A stretch of DNA of 64,000 nucleotides from Parapristionchus giblindavisi (GCA_943737045.1 CALSFV010000018.1:62001-126000); one strand, 5' to 3'; shown: positions 1 to 11,976, counted from the stretch's first letter. Made by a program: numbers and translations. Notes: a model not told the origin generated them from the sequence alone.

Positions 1-285
1 AATTTCAGCCAATTTGCGTTCCTGATTTTCGAGAAAATCAACTTTTACTGTAGTCATTTTGCCGTTGAAGTGGAGGCAAGAGGCGAGAGAGTGTCGTATT
101 GTGAGAGAGCAGAGAAAGTTGAAGGGAAGGGCATCCCGTCCACCCCCTTCCTTCCCATGCTACTCGCCTCACCTGCCTCTGTGCTCTCTCGTCCCACCAC
201 ACTCTCTCGCATCTTGCCTCCACAAAATGGCAACAGTAAAAGTTGATTTTCTCGAAAATCAGGAATGCAAATTGGCTGGAATTTT
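1..285. repeat. MITE-like inverted repeat
   Basis: Bases 1-93 are the near-perfect reverse complement of about 200-283; the arms contain the palindromic core GATTTTCGAGAAAATC and are separated by about 105 bases of C/T-rich DNA. There is no coding potential beyond short shadow frames. The left end may extend beyond the window. Confidence 0.8.
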
Positions 286-437
286 TTCTATAGAAACTTG
301 AAGCCATTCCGGTCCGATCTATGTATCTCGCAAAAATATCTTTTGCCTTTGAGAGAAATTCCATTTTTGAAAAATTCTGAATCTTTTTCATGAAAAATGA
401 ATTGGACAGGCGTTATCGCCATCAAATTCTGCCCTTA

Positions 438-592
438 CTCTGGTATTTTGCCACTTAAAGTCTACTTAAACTTTCCCACTTTAAGTAGACTTTAAGTAAA
501 CTTAAAGTGAAACGTAAGTCTACTTAAAGTGGTGCGTAAGTCTACTTAAAGTGAGACGTAAGTATACTTAAAGTGGTGTGGTATACTGTAAT
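438..592. repeat. AAGTCTACTTAAAG repeat block, left copy
   Basis: The block starts CTCTGGTATTTTG and then repeats ACTTAAAGTCTACTT-type words in both orientations, ending near GTATACTGTAAT. The same block lies inverted at 3890-4053, a complete short element at 6677-6860, one end at 61640-61690 and a weak copy at 52550-52640. It looks like a terminal inverted repeat with subterminal repeats of a DNA-transposon family. Confidence 0.8.
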
Positions 593-1521
593 GAATTTCG
601 CCAAATGTATGAATCGTGAACTGGATTTAATTTTAATGAATATAAATTTCTCATTCGATTATATGTTAAGATTATTAATAAACAACCTTCTTCTAACACA
701 TTGCGAACAAGAATGTTCTTCAACTGTTATCGGTGGGAATTTTGAAATTCTTTTTTCATGCGCAAAAATGGAAAATCATTGTAGAAGTATAACCTCCCGA
801 GCTTCCTTTTTCGACAATATTAGCTACTGTGTTCATGCAACATTCATATATACAATTTACATACTTGATAGTATGCCAATCAAATGGCAATGTAAAGTTG
901 ATATTTTCATTGTCAGATTTTCAAATCTAGAAAAAGTAACTGACCAATCGAACTTGTAAACGAAAGTATATAGCCAATCATTTCATTAAATAAGCCACCT
1001 GTACTCAGCTTCGATCTCATAGAGACCGAATGTTACTGTAATGCGAAAAACACACGTCGGAAATATGCAAATATCACTGCCCCCCAGGGGCATTCTGCAA
1101 AATGAAGCATTCTATTTTGAATGGTACATGTGCCATTACGAACACCAGAAAGTTCCGATGTCAGTGATATTTTTGGTTCAAAAGAGGCCACAACTTTTGT
1201 GTTAGCGAACCATCTACTTTTAAAAATTTAACAATTATTAATTTAATTTAACAGTTTTAACAATCAAAACAAATTATAAAAAATTACAATTGCGAATATC
1301 CACACCATAAACGGATGAAAACAAGGAACAAAACATTGAAATGAGGGACAAGTAAAGAAACATATACGATCTTCGGTAGTTTTACAATACGTGACTACAG
1401 GAATAAAGGCTAATGATGAACGAAGGGCAGTTGTAATGAGCATACATACAATCGATACATAAATTAACAATTCAAAATATTACAATAATAACTCAAGATC
1501 AGATTACGTGTGACGTCACAA
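593..1521. other. No gene recognised
   Basis: AT-rich DNA. An open frame of 128 codons at 573-959 begins inside the repeat block, has no recognisable domain and is judged a chance frame. Possible 3' flank of the minus-strand exons that follow. Confidence 0.5.
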
Positions 1522-1837
1522 TCAGCTGCCCACGTTGATGATGGTCTCAGCCTCGACCAAATAGGCGCCGTCGGATGATGATGCCACGCACAGGATAGCT
1601 TCCTCTTCAGCTGAATAGCAACATAATAGAAGATCAAAGATCAGGTTGAGTAAAAGATCAAAAATCACAAGAAGGAAAATAATTTTGTTTTGTTATGGCC
1701 TACATTTTATGTCGAATGGTGTCATAAATAAACGAAATATCTTACGAGAGACATGGAAGAAGTTTGCGAGGGCGTCGTTGGCGTACACTCGCAGTCCGCC
1801 GCACTCGCTTCCCAGTTGGGCGTAAGCCGCACGGAAA
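1522..1837 (-). CDS. Last two exons of an unassigned minus-strand gene
   Basis: The penultimate exon (1837-1746) has a TTTTCAG acceptor and a GTAAG donor; the last exon (1610-1522) follows a TTCAG acceptor and ends in TGA. Phases agree (C + CT makes Pro). The encoded C-terminus contains FRAAYAQLGSECGGLRVYAN and AILCVASSSDGAYLVEAE and ends ETIINVGS. Codon choice is C/G-rich compared with the surroundings, which supports real coding sequence. A possible upstream exon at about 2946-2889 has a compatible phase (ends AG|GTATGC) but its content is unconvincing. I do not recognise the family. The exons lie between inverted repeat blocks, so a captured gene fragment is possible. Confidence 0.6.
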
Positions 1838-1964
1838 CTGAAAAGCGCATGGGATTACGGTAGGTATATGACAGCGCAATTTAAGTATGCAGGTATACGG
1901 TAGATTTGTACGGGTTTTACAGCTTTTCTAGACTTTGTATTAAGGACGAGACCAGGATCATAGG

Positions 1965-2121
1965 TCGAATAGCTAGGTTATCGATTTTCAAAATCCGGTC
2001 AGATTTTCCGATTTTTGTGAAATTTTGGCTCAAAATCCGGTCAGGTTTTCCGATTTTTGTGAAATATTGGCTCAAAATCCGGTCAGGCTTGGTACTTTGT
2101 AACATACTTTTCGACCTATGA
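1965..2121. repeat. ATAGGTCGAA-ended short element
   Basis: Ends ATAGGTCGAATAGCTA and TTTTCGACCTATGA form an inverted repeat. A unit of about 42 bases inside (TTTTCCGATTTTTGTGAAAT and on) is duplicated in tandem. An inverted relative lies at 44451-44573 and a diverged one at 3066-3194. Confidence 0.8.
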
Positions 2122-3065
2122 CTAGGATATCCCTCATGCGGTGTTACATTTGCGAGACCGACGCACGCAGTCTTCCCTTTCCGTGAGACGAAATCAACGA
2201 AATCTTTATCAACGTAAATTTTGGAGTGTGTTGGGTCACGAATGGAAAATCCTAACAATAAAGGGTCATAAAACAAAATCATCGATTATTGATCGATGGA
2301 TACGGTAACTTCTTACCGTATCCCAATTATCAATTAGAGTTTCCCACTTGAGACACAAAACACTCTGAAAAAATTGACGTTTCCGAATGTAACAAGATTT
2401 CAAATGAAGGCGTGCATCCGCATTAGGTAATATAAACAACAGCAATTGGTAAACCTCAATCTGTCCAAAAACTGGTTTTTAAAAAAACGAATAAGGCAGA
2501 CAACAACTACAGTACTCAGCCAATCAATAATCAATCAATACCTCACTCAAAGGTTTGCTCGGTGTCTACCGATGAGAGTCGAGAAGAGTGAAGAGATATT
2601 GAGGAGAGGAGAAAGGAGAGATACGAACGGGTGATCTGAAACCAAAAATAATCAATCAATCGATAATAAGTCAGATATTAACGTTTATAGCATGCGTGGG
2701 GTGAATACGATACATCTTCTAATGTTATTTTTTCAATTCGAGAATAATATCAAGCAAATGTACCTAGATGTAACTAGAGATGATCCATGTGTTTGTTCTA
2801 TCACATCAAGTGGATCGCGAATCGAAACCGCTCTAGAAAGTAATGATTACTGTAGTTAGTGATTACGGTAGCTGATCAGTAAGATTATGGGCATACCTAG
2901 GTGAAGATCTTGGTAGTTCTTCCATCAAAAACGGGAGAGAAATCATACGATCTGAAAGAAAGAAAATCTATTTTGTACTCTATAATATTTCAGTCTTTCC
3001 AAATCACAGTCGTACATACAACATTCCATATTGTTTCATAGCATTGGGATAAGATTACGGCATTC
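2122..3065. other. No gene recognised
   Basis: AT-rich DNA with TTGATTGAT-type words and TACGGTA motifs. One possible minus-strand exon (2946-2889) is mentioned under the adjacent gene. Nothing else is supported. Confidence 0.4.
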
Positions 3066-3194
3066 GTAGGTCGAAAAGTACGTTGCAAACTACGAAGCCT
3101 GACCGCCCTTTGGAATTTTTTTGAAAACCCGAACGCCTTTTCGTGAAAACCAGACCGCATTTTGCAACTTTGTAACGTAGCTATTCGACCTAAG
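3066..3194. repeat. ATAGGTCGAA-ended short element, diverged copy
   Basis: Runs from CGTAGGTCGAAAAGTACG to GTAGCTATTCGACCTAAG. Ends and internal layout match the elements at 1965-2121 and 44451-44573, but the interior differs. Confidence 0.65.
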
Positions 3195-3889
3195 ACGGTA
3201 TTAATTGAGAGTGCTACGAGGGAGAGATTTGATAATAATAATTAAATTGTCGATATCGTGCAACTTTTCTAGCCAATAACACGCAACAAATGGACAGCAA
3301 GAGAAAAGATGAGAAAATAGTTATGAAATACATACAAATAGCCTACGATCTTCTTCCAGTCAATCTCCACGCATCAACTCAACTCCAGCAACAATTTGGT
3401 TGAGTGGGCGTCAGCTGTAAATATCATTGCGAGTTATCAGTAATCACAGAAGGGACCGCGAAGGGCTTTGAAATCAGCGAAAGGGACAGAAATAAAAATA
3501 TACGATAAAACAACTAACACAAGAGGCTAGACTGCATCCGTTCACCGCAAAACGACCAACTGAGTTCGTCCTGTAGGAAAAAGATTGTCATTAACTCGAG
3601 TACGCGTGATAAACGCAAAGAAACGTTGGTGAAACTGGTCGAAACGAACATAAATAAGTATCTAGAATAAACTCTTGCGCCAATTTAAACTTTGCGATGC
3701 TAAAATTTACAATTAACTAGTTCAAAGTGATATTGCTCAACACTACTACGCATTACAAAGTTCTACAACTAGGAAAACATGTGAAAAATTCATTTTTTTA
3801 ACAAAATTACCGCCGAGCCATTTGCAAAACGCAATCAGAGTATATGGTATTAAATAGGTGCACCACTTATCGTGAACTGACAAGACTTT
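3195..3889. other. No confident gene
   Basis: A minus-strand stretch at about 3413-3340 has a TTTACAG acceptor and a possible GTAGGC donor but contains stops in every frame, so it may be a broken exon. The rest shows no coding signal. Confidence 0.3.
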
Positions 3890-4053
3890 AAGTCTACTTA
3901 CACCACAACGCACTGTATTACAGTATACCACACCACTTAAAGTATACTTACGTTTCACTTTAAGTAGACTTACGTTTCACTTTAAGTTTACTTAAAGTCT
4001 ACTTAAAGTCTGTGACGTAGTTTAAGTAGACTTTAAGTGGCAAAATACCAGAG
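3890..4053. repeat. AAGTCTACTTAAAG repeat block, right copy
   Basis: Inverted copy of the block at 438-592. It carries ATTACAGTATACC, several ACTTAAAGT words and the tip TTAAGTGGCAAAATACCAG. Confidence 0.8.
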
Positions 4054-4155
4054 CATGAGTTAAAATATACATAAATACGAATGCACAAGAAGTAGTAAGA
4101 AGGTTTTTTTAAACTATTTTAAAGAGAAGCTTAAATTTGACTTCTCTTTCCTCCC

Positions 4156-5170
4156 TCACGTGGTATGGTGACCCTCTCTACTATGAGTGAATTGTTCTAA
4201 ATCTGCTACCTCATCGATCAAATCAAGCGTCTGTTGCTTACGACTGTTCATGAACTCTACGCCACGTAAAGTATCGTCGTTTCGCAGATATCGAATTTGT
4301 TTACATTTATCTAATTTTTTTAAACGATGAATCGGAAAAACATCGGTTGGAAGGTGGCGCACGGCAACCAATGTTGTGTCATTGTTATTAGCAGGAGTGT
4401 ACTGTATTGGACTACCGTAATCGTCAGAAACCGCGAACTGATTTTTTTCCAGTCGACCCTTGATTCTCAACCATTTAGAAGATCTTCAACATTCTTTTAT
4501 AGATCAAGATGTGTCTTTTCTCGTTTCAAAGATCTATTGTTACCTTCGAACACGTGCACACGTTATTGATGGGTATTGCACAATTGTTTACTCTTATCTC
4601 CAATACTCTTCATATTGTTGTTTCGTCTTCACTCCACACACTTCAACATCTCATGTCGTTACTCTTACAATTTTATTCCTTTTCCCTAGTATTATTTGTT
4701 GATTTCACGACTGACGCAATATCTTCGGGAATAAAATCATTGTTGAAATAGTACATTTTCATGTTGATCATGAAATCATCACTGTTATATATTCTGTCGA
4801 TTCATCGACATTTACTCTTTGCTACTAATCGTCAACGGGTTATTTATACTATTAAAAGGTACAATATCTTTAATATTACATACATATTAGGTTGTAAGAG
4901 AAATAGTGTAAGAGACTTGATTGAATGACCTTTAACTCGGGTCTCGAAAGTAATATGGTCAGGTGGTGCTAGTACATTAACACTCCCTTCTATAGTAACA
5001 TCTGTTGTTATTTGTTGATAAATGTAATTTGTTTTCCTAAGTTCATGTTTGGCTACTAATTGTAAGCTATATTTCCGACTGAACTCAATCGTGCCACTTC
5101 ATGTTCCACTATTGTATTCTCCGCTAGCCCCAATGATAGATTTATCGTAAGCACAACCCAAAAAAAATGT
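4156..5170 (-). pseudogene. Decayed minus-strand coding sequence, unassigned
   Basis: Two long protein-like stretches are seen on the minus strand. At 5160-4855 a frame of about 95 codons is interrupted by one TGA; it is rich in alternating polar/hydrophobic and threonine residues (for example NYIYQQITTDVTIEGSVNVL). At 4485-4156 a 100-codon frame includes ENQFAV-like and VAVRHLPTDVFPIHRLKKLD segments and ends near HSREGHH. Between them are shorter frames with stops. No splice layout joins them. This could be a dead mobile-element gene or an old host gene; no domain is recognised. Confidence 0.4.
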
Positions 5171-5379
5171 TTATGGTTGAGAATCCACGGAGTGATGTAA
5201 CGTCGCTATCCCATTCTGGAACAGTCGTTCAGTTCAATCAGTTTTATAACGCAGTATTTTATAGCCTTATATTGGCACAAGACCAAGAAATGAATGATGC
5301 CCGGCTTTTACGCAGCCGAATTGCCCTCTTTAGTAGCTTGTGTTGGTGTATTTATACAAATTAAAAGATGACTTATAGT

Positions 5380-5387
5380 GTTTCAGA
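5380..5387 (+). promoter_or_regulatory. Probable trans-splice acceptor of the cystathionine gamma-lyase gene
   Basis: GTGTTTCAG ends one base before the ATG at 5388. A strong 3' splice signal directly before a start codon with no upstream coding exon is typical of spliced-leader addition in nematodes. That use is inferred, not shown. Confidence 0.55.
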
Positions 5388-8300
5388 ATGTCTACCTTCC
5401 CTGGATTCGCCACCAATGCATTGCATGTGGGACAAGAGCCTGAGCAATGGGATATGAATCAGGTTAGGTCAACAATATTTGTGAAAATGATCTATTGTTG
5501 TGAGCGGTTTGTTATGATACAGCAATATGTACATCAATTTTTTGGTATTCTTGTTATAATTTAACTCTCTTTTTCAAGATTAGAATATTAGGGAAAGGAT
5601 AGTTCTAGGGTATTGATCAAAGAAATTAATTTTCTCTTATTTTAGTTGTTGACATATCCCGAAAAATTGTAATGCCTGCTTCTCTCTTAGTAGATGCGTT
5701 TAAAGTAATATTAGGGTGTCCGGAAAGTTTTTCCACTTTTCCGCACATATTCTAACCCCTCTATCTCGGAGTGATTGTTATGCCTTGCTATTTCATACAT
5801 CGAAAGCAAATTGTAAGGGGAGATACAGATAAGTTCGACCATCGTTCACGCATCCCGTAAAGTGAGATGACCGACAGGATCCTATTATAGAATACTTTAA
5901 AGGGAGCGTAACCTCACTCAATGGTCTCTCGTTGTTAGAAGCAGAGAAATAGTACGCGCAATGAAGAGGTCATTGAGTGAGGTAACGCTCCCTTTAACCA
6001 CTAATGGCCCAAATACAGATCCTACATTTTGCTGGAATAGGTTTCATCCATAATTCAAAATAATTTGGCATTTTGTTTCTTCGATTAATCTGTCGTATAC
6101 AGTCTATTTATTATCTATAAGGTTGTTCCCAACATCTCTCTATCAAGTACATACAAACAAGATATCCCTGGAATGCCAAAGGTGAGATCAAAGACCAAAG
6201 AACAAAAATCAAAGTATATATCTTCAGGTGCACAGCTACTCTCGTGGTGGCAATCCCACTCGGGACGTTCTACAGAAGAACATTGCATCTCTTGAGGGCG
6301 CTAAATATTGTTAATTTTCCAGATACATAGCAAATAGTTATAGTTGAATGTACATAATTGTGGTACCGATTATGGGGTATTATTTTGCATATGGGGAGCT
6401 TAACTAATTTATTAGTTTACAATAGGGCATTTTGGATGTGGCCGAGCATAATTCATAATATTGTAATATCACAATTATATATATATATCGCAGGTCATGT
6501 ATTCTCATCTGGAATGGCTTCATCGATGGTTGTGTTTAATCTACTTAATGTAGGAGATCACATTGTATGCTCCAATGATATATATGGAGGTAAATTCTAA
6601 AACCAAATTTATAAATAGGTTAGATATAACTGATGAGAGAGACAGGAAAACTGAGGGACAACGACCGGATTTTACGATACTTAAAGTCTACTTAAAAAAT
6701 GCTTTTGAAGTAGACTCGTAAGTCTACTTCAAGTTAAACGTAAGTCTACTTGAAGTACAGTGGTATACTGTAATTCATTTCGTCAAATGTTCTTTCACTT
6801 TAATTTGACTTCAAGTCTGTGACGTAGTTTAAGTAGACTTTAAGTTTCGAAATACCAGATGCGGATTTTTGTCGTTGAGCCCAAACCAAAACTGTTTTTA
6901 AACTGAGTATTTTTTGGATTATTGATGATTTTGGACATTTTTACAGGTATTCAACGATATCTTCGTCGCGTTTCCATTCCTCATCATGGTCTTTCAGTAA
7001 CTTTCGCTGATTTAACCATCGAAGAAGAGATTGAAAAAGCGTTTAAACCGAATACTAAGGTATGCTTGGTTCAAAAGTAGGAATTAAGACAACCTTTTTA
7101 GTTTGTTTTCTATTTTTTCTAAACTTTTGAGCAAAAGATATGCAATGATTAGATGAACATTGTGAAAACCGAAATCGCTTAAGCGACGGAACTCCATCAC
7201 TCCCTTACTGCTTCATTCATTCACTATTCTTGCTTTTAACTGATGGATAAATAAATAAATAAATAAATAAATAAAATCTCTAGATGGTTTGGTTCGAGTC
7301 GCCTACGAATCCTCTCCTCAAGGTATTGTTGCGTTTATTTTTAATTTTTAAATCAGAAACAAAATTACACTTGACGACTATTCTGCTAATTTTCACACAC
7401 CATCTTTCTGAAGAAAAACAAACAATTATGGATTAACATGTAACAATTATTTATATACATAAATTAAAGGTAATCGATATTTCTGCAATAGTTTATGCCG
7501 CCCGAGCGCACAATCCAAATATCATAGTCGTCACGGACAACACATTCATGTCGCCGTACTTTCAGGTAAACTGTTATAAAGACCTTGTCAAAGGGCGTCC
7601 AAAATGTGTTTTTCCTACCCTGCAATAGAGAGATCTGTGTTGTGAAGAGAAGATTGACTTTTAAAGGAACATCACAATTTATTTTTAATATTCTCTATCC
7701 AGTCTCTATTCCCTCCGTTTCCGGGAAAAGATAGACTTTTTAGCTTCGAAGGGTTCATTTAACCCACTCCAACAACAATCATATTCCAGCGTCCTCTCTC
7801 CATGGGTGTGGATATGGTCGTTCATTCCGTATCCAAGTTCATTAATGGACATTCTGACGTCATTATGGGAGCAGCAATTACTGATCGAGAAGATCTGCAC
7901 GAACATCTTCTCATGAATCAAAGAGGTTAGATTGATCTTTGATCTTTCTTCTTTCAAAGTATATATTTCAGCAGGAGGAGCAGTTCCATCTCCATTTGAT
8001 TGTTATCTGGTCAATCGAGGTATCAAAACATTGCATGTAAGTCGCGATTACAGTGAGACATAATGATAAGACTCCCCTAAATTTTTGCAATTTGCCGAAT
8101 GGTGGAAAAGAGGTCTATACCATTTGCATTGCCGTCTTGTATGACAAAGGTAGCCGACATATAAGAAAATTATTCTAACAATAAGAGAATATATAGATTC
8201 TCCGGAATTTTAACGTGACATAACGATAAGACACCCTAACTGTTTACATGAGTCCTACAAAGGAATGCGTCACGGCCAAGAAGATCATTGTTCTTCTTAA

Positions 8301-11300
8301 GCATCCTGAGTGTAACGAAAAAATGGAATAGGCCTCTTTGATTTCCGTCCACCTTTCGTCCGGAATCGCAAAAAAAATCATTATTTCCCACACTGAACAA
8401 TCGATATTCGACTTTATACTTATTTGTCAGCTTCGAATGAAAGCACATGACGAAAACGGACTCGCCGTTGCCAGATTCCTCGAGAGTAGTGATCGTGTAA
8501 AACAAGTAATTGAATTTTTATTTTTTAAATAGTTATTTGACCTTCTTTGTGGGAAATTCTTTGTATAAATAGCGAAAATTATCATGATCAAAGGTTTTCC
8601 AGGTGTTGGAGTAGTTTATTAAATTATATTTTTTCATCATAGATTATTTTAGGTCATTTACCCAGCTCTTCCTTCTCATCCTGAAAACGGAGTTCACAAG
8701 AAGCAAGCCAAGGTTAGATATTAATCTTTGATCTTTTACAATTTAATTCATTTCTTGTCTTTCAGGGAATGTCCGGAATAATATCTTTCTACATCAAAGG
8801 AGGTCTTGAAGAGAGCACGAAGTTTCTGTCATCGTTAAAGGTGGAGACCCTCGCATGATCATGCAAATATCTGACATCTCGCAGTTCCAAGTGATTTTCA
8901 AAAAGTTAGAAAGGCTACTCAACAATCCCTTAGCGTAGTTGTAAAACAGCGATTTCGAATCATATTGCCAAAATTTTCCATTTTCAAAAACGCACATGTG
9001 CCTGCGATATCAAGGATGATTCATTCATTATTAAGGAATAAGCTCGCTGAATTAGCATAAAATAAAATATATTGAGGTATGTAGAATAAATTTTGAAATC
9101 TTTCTGTCTTAAAACGCATTCTCCCTTACAGCGGAGGGGCGTCGGTTGGGGCATGGCACAATGTTTCAAAATCATCCTAGGTGACTCATATTTGATGGTT
9201 AGAGTCCCTAGGGGCGGTATACACTTTAACCAAAAATTTGACCCAAATTATCGATTTTTGATCTACCAAAAGTCGAAAAATAAAAGTGTGAATTCCATAG
9301 CATGTTATATATCATTCGATAGAGGTTCCAAAGTTATATAAGAATACCAAGTTTCAGAAGTTTTCATAACTTTATGTTCGAGAAATTACCGATTTTCCAA
9401 TTTTTGACCAGGTTTTTTTGTTTTGATCTCATTGCTTGCTATGTTACTCTCATTTCCTTTTCTTGGATCTTTGATATGTTATGTAAAAATGGATGGGCTA
9501 TCCGAATATCACACTTATTTCGACCAGTTACAAGGCAGTCATAGTGATATCAAGTGAATTCTAACCCCATTTTAACGCCCAAACGCCGACGCAGGTTCGA
9601 ACCCTGGTCCGGGCATAAATTTTTGCAACTTTTTTTTCGCCTCAAATATTACTTTAAATTATATTTCCATGTGATTCACCGTATTTTCACTAATGTGTTT
9701 TACGAAATAACCACAAACATTATCAGGAATACTAAAAAATCTTATTACTGATACAATATCAGGAAAATGGATGGGACGAGCGAAAATAACGGTTTTTCGA
9801 CAGTGATACTTCTTTAAAATGTATTTTTTGCTATTTTCTGTTAAAAGAAGATAAATATACAATGAAACTCTTATCATCTCGGTTTTCGCAAAATGGTTTG
9901 AAAAATTGTAGGCAACGATCAAAGATCAAAGTACAAAGATCAGAGACCAAACTTCAGTAATACAGTAAAAACTTTTCTGAACATCTCTAATATTTATAGA
10001 TCCTTTGAAAATAAGAGATTCCATCAAAAGAGGCATTGGGACGTCTCCGATTTCAAGCAGTAAATGTTCTACGAATTTGAGCCTCAAAACTGAAAATTCA
10101 ACTTATAGATATGCTAACGACCCGTTCAAACAATAAGGGACAAAATGATGCAAGTGGCGAGTGATGTTTATCCACTGATTATGGTAGTCATAGCTCTTCA
10201 TTCGTCCCCAGGGCAATTTTTTTGGAAGGACTGATTTTGAGATCCTACCGTTCAAAGGACAGGCCTTTTAAAACTATGGTTCCTCCGCAGGTAGCTTTTT
10301 TACGTATCATATATTTATTTTCCTCATTTTGGTTTAGTTCTGATTCCTTTCAAACCCATAGTTAACGTTCTGCTGAGATCTACTCGGTTACATCGCGTAC
10401 GCTTAAACTTGAGCTTTCTCTCCCTCGCAGTTTTCGTTCCTGCACCTCTTTTGATGAAATCTCTTATTTTCAAAGCACCTATAAATATTAGAGATGTTCA
10501 GAAAAGTTTTTACTATATTACTGAAGTTTGGTCTCTGATCTTTGTACTTTGATCTTTGATCGTTGCCTACAATTTTTCAAACCATTTTGCGAAAACCGAG
10601 ATGATAAGAGTTTCATTGTATATTTATCTTCTTTTAACAGAAAATAGCAAAAAATACATTTTAAAGAAGTATCACTGTCGAAAAACCGTTATTTTCGCTC
10701 GTCCCATCCATTTTCCTGATAATGTATCAGTAATAAGATTTTTTAGTATTCCTGATATTTCGTAGTTATTTCGTAAAACACATTAGTGAAAATACGGTGA
10801 ATCACATGAAAATATAATTTAAAGTAATATTTAAGGCGAAAAAAAAGTTGCAAAAATTTATGCCCGGACCCGGATTCGAACCTGCGTCGGCGTTTGGGCG
10901 TTAAAATGGGGTTAGAATTCACTTGATATCACTATGACTGCCTTGTAACTGGTCGAAATAAGTGTGATATTCGGATAGCCCATCCATTTTTACATAACAT
11001 ATCAAAGATCCAAGAAAAGGAAATGAGAGTAACATGGCAAGCAATGAGATCAAAACAAAAAAACCTGGTCAAAAATTTGAAAATCGGTAATTTCTCGAAC
11101 ATAAAGTTATGAAAACTTCTGAAACTTGGTATTCTTATATAACTTTGGAACATCTATCGAATGATATATGACATGCTATGGAATTCACACTTTTATTTTT
11201 CGAATTTTGGTAGATCAAAAATCGATAATTTGGGTCAACTTTTTGGCTGAAGTGTATACCGCCCCTAGGGACTCTAACCATCAAATATGAGTCACCTAGG

Positions 11301-11945
11301 ATGATTTTGAAACATTGTGCCATGCCCCCGCCGCCCTTATGGAGAACACGTCTTAATAGAAAATATTTGCGGAGGCCCTCCTTCAAAATAAGTTTAACCG
11401 TAGTTATTTAAATTGAATTCGCAGCCGAAGGCTTTTAGAAGCATAAGTTGTGTTCAGAGAGTTATATTATACTTCGTTGCAATGAAGAATACAAATTGAG
11501 ATATTCACTCTAGCTGAGTCTGTGGGTGGATATGAATCATTGGCAGAACTACCATCACTCATGTCTCATGCATCTGTTCCAATTGAAGAACGGGAGAAGA
11601 TAGGCATTACAGACAATCTTATAAGGTAATGAATGACTACTTTGAAAGAATCCTTCCACAATCCTCCTTTACTTTCTTATCTTATTTGTAGTCGAGAGTG
11701 TTTTGTGACCTTCAAAGTAACTTGTTCCTTTAAGATTATCAACGGGAATCGAAGACGTGGATGATTTGATTGCTGATTTGGAGCAGGCACTCAAGTGAAA
11801 ATTATATAATTAACATTATTAACAAAATGTATTTTTAAGATGGGCTATACCCAATGTTCACGATGCAATCGATGAAGATCAATACGACGAGTTTGTATCA
11901 AAGAAGAAAGAATCAGATAGAGAATCATCAGTTAAGAAAGGATGA
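5388..11945 (+). CDS. cth: Cystathionine gamma-lyase
   Basis: PLP enzyme of transsulfuration that cleaves cystathionine to cysteine, 2-oxobutyrate and ammonia in the cytosol. Exons: 5388-5462, 6122-6181, 6228-6309, 6494-6589, 6947-7059, 7284-7322, 7470-7565, 7790-7925, 7972-8036, 8431-8505, 8653-8712, 8766-8840, 11501-11625, 11735-11794, 11840-11945. All phases agree and give 420 residues. Landmarks: HVGQEPEQW near the N-terminus, YSRGGNPTRD, SSGMAS, VTDNTFMSPYFQRPL, the PLP-lysine motif SVSKFINGHSDVIMG, GAVPSPFDCYLVNRG, VIYPALPSHPENG and FTLAESVGGYESLAELPS. If the last 45-base intron (donor GTGAAA) is kept, the protein stops at once after EQALK (386 residues, the family's usual end); if it is spliced, a charged 34-residue tail is added. 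The 2.66 kb intron 12 has a GTGGAG donor and a TTGAG acceptor and contains a foldback element. Confidence 0.93.
5896..5997. repeat. MITE with TTTAAAGGGAGCG ends (intron 1 of cth)
   Basis: TTTAAAGGGAGCGTAACCTC at the left and its reverse complement at the right; 102 bases. A second copy is at 20807-20929, inside an intron of the nuclear receptor. Confidence 0.85.
6677..6860. repeat. Short non-autonomous AAGTCTACTTAAAG element (intron 4 of cth)
   Basis: Begins TACTTAAAGTCTACTTAAA and ends TTTAAGTAGACTTTAAGTTT plus AAATACCAG. It contains the same internal GGTATACTGTAATTCATTTC word as the blocks at 438-592 and 3890-4053, so it is a deletion derivative of that family. Confidence 0.75.
7246..7275. 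repeat. AAAT tetranucleotide microsatellite
   Basis: About seven tandem AAAT units directly before the TCTCTAG acceptor of cth exon 6. Confidence 0.9.
9127..11345. mobile_element. 2.2 kb foldback element in cth intron 12
   Basis: The left arm (about 9127-10035) is nearly identical to the reverse complement of the right arm (about 10447-11345); arms are about 900 bases with a unique loop of about 410. Both arms carry the same short open frames (for example CFKIILGDSYLMVRVPRGG), which are repeat-encoded and not real genes. Each arm includes a GGTTCGAA word followed by a T run, resembling the 3' half of a tRNA. No transposase is visible, so the element would be non-autonomous. Confidence 0.85.
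9580..9634 (+). other. tRNA 3'-half-like segment in the foldback arm
   Basis: Contains GCAGGTTCGAACCC followed by TCCGGGCA and a run of T, as in a T-arm, acceptor end and Pol III stop. No matching 5' half or acceptor strand is seen, so it is not a functional tRNA. The inverted copy is near 10846-10892. Confidence 0.35.
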
Positions 11946-11976
11946 TTTCACTTGTCACCAATAATAGTGCATAATA

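Larger units (their letters stand above)
438..4053. mobile_element. Candidate TIR-bounded 3.6 kb element enclosing host-like exons
   Basis: The repeat block at 438-592 and its inverted copy at 3890-4053 are arranged tip-outward, as the two ends of one transposon would be. Inside lie the two minus-strand coding exons at 1522-1837, two ATAGGTCGAA elements and no visible transposase. The alternative is two independent insertions flanking ordinary DNA. No convincing target duplication is visible. Confidence 0.35.

Noticed and set aside
5714..5760. TAGGGTGTCCGGAAAGTTTT as the end of a mariner-like element
   Set aside because: No matching inverted end was found nearby; it may be a solo end but cannot be supported.
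9093..9341. 82-codon frame also found at 11386-11135
   Set aside because: Both copies are the two arms of the foldback element; identity follows from the inverted repeat and is no evidence for a gene.
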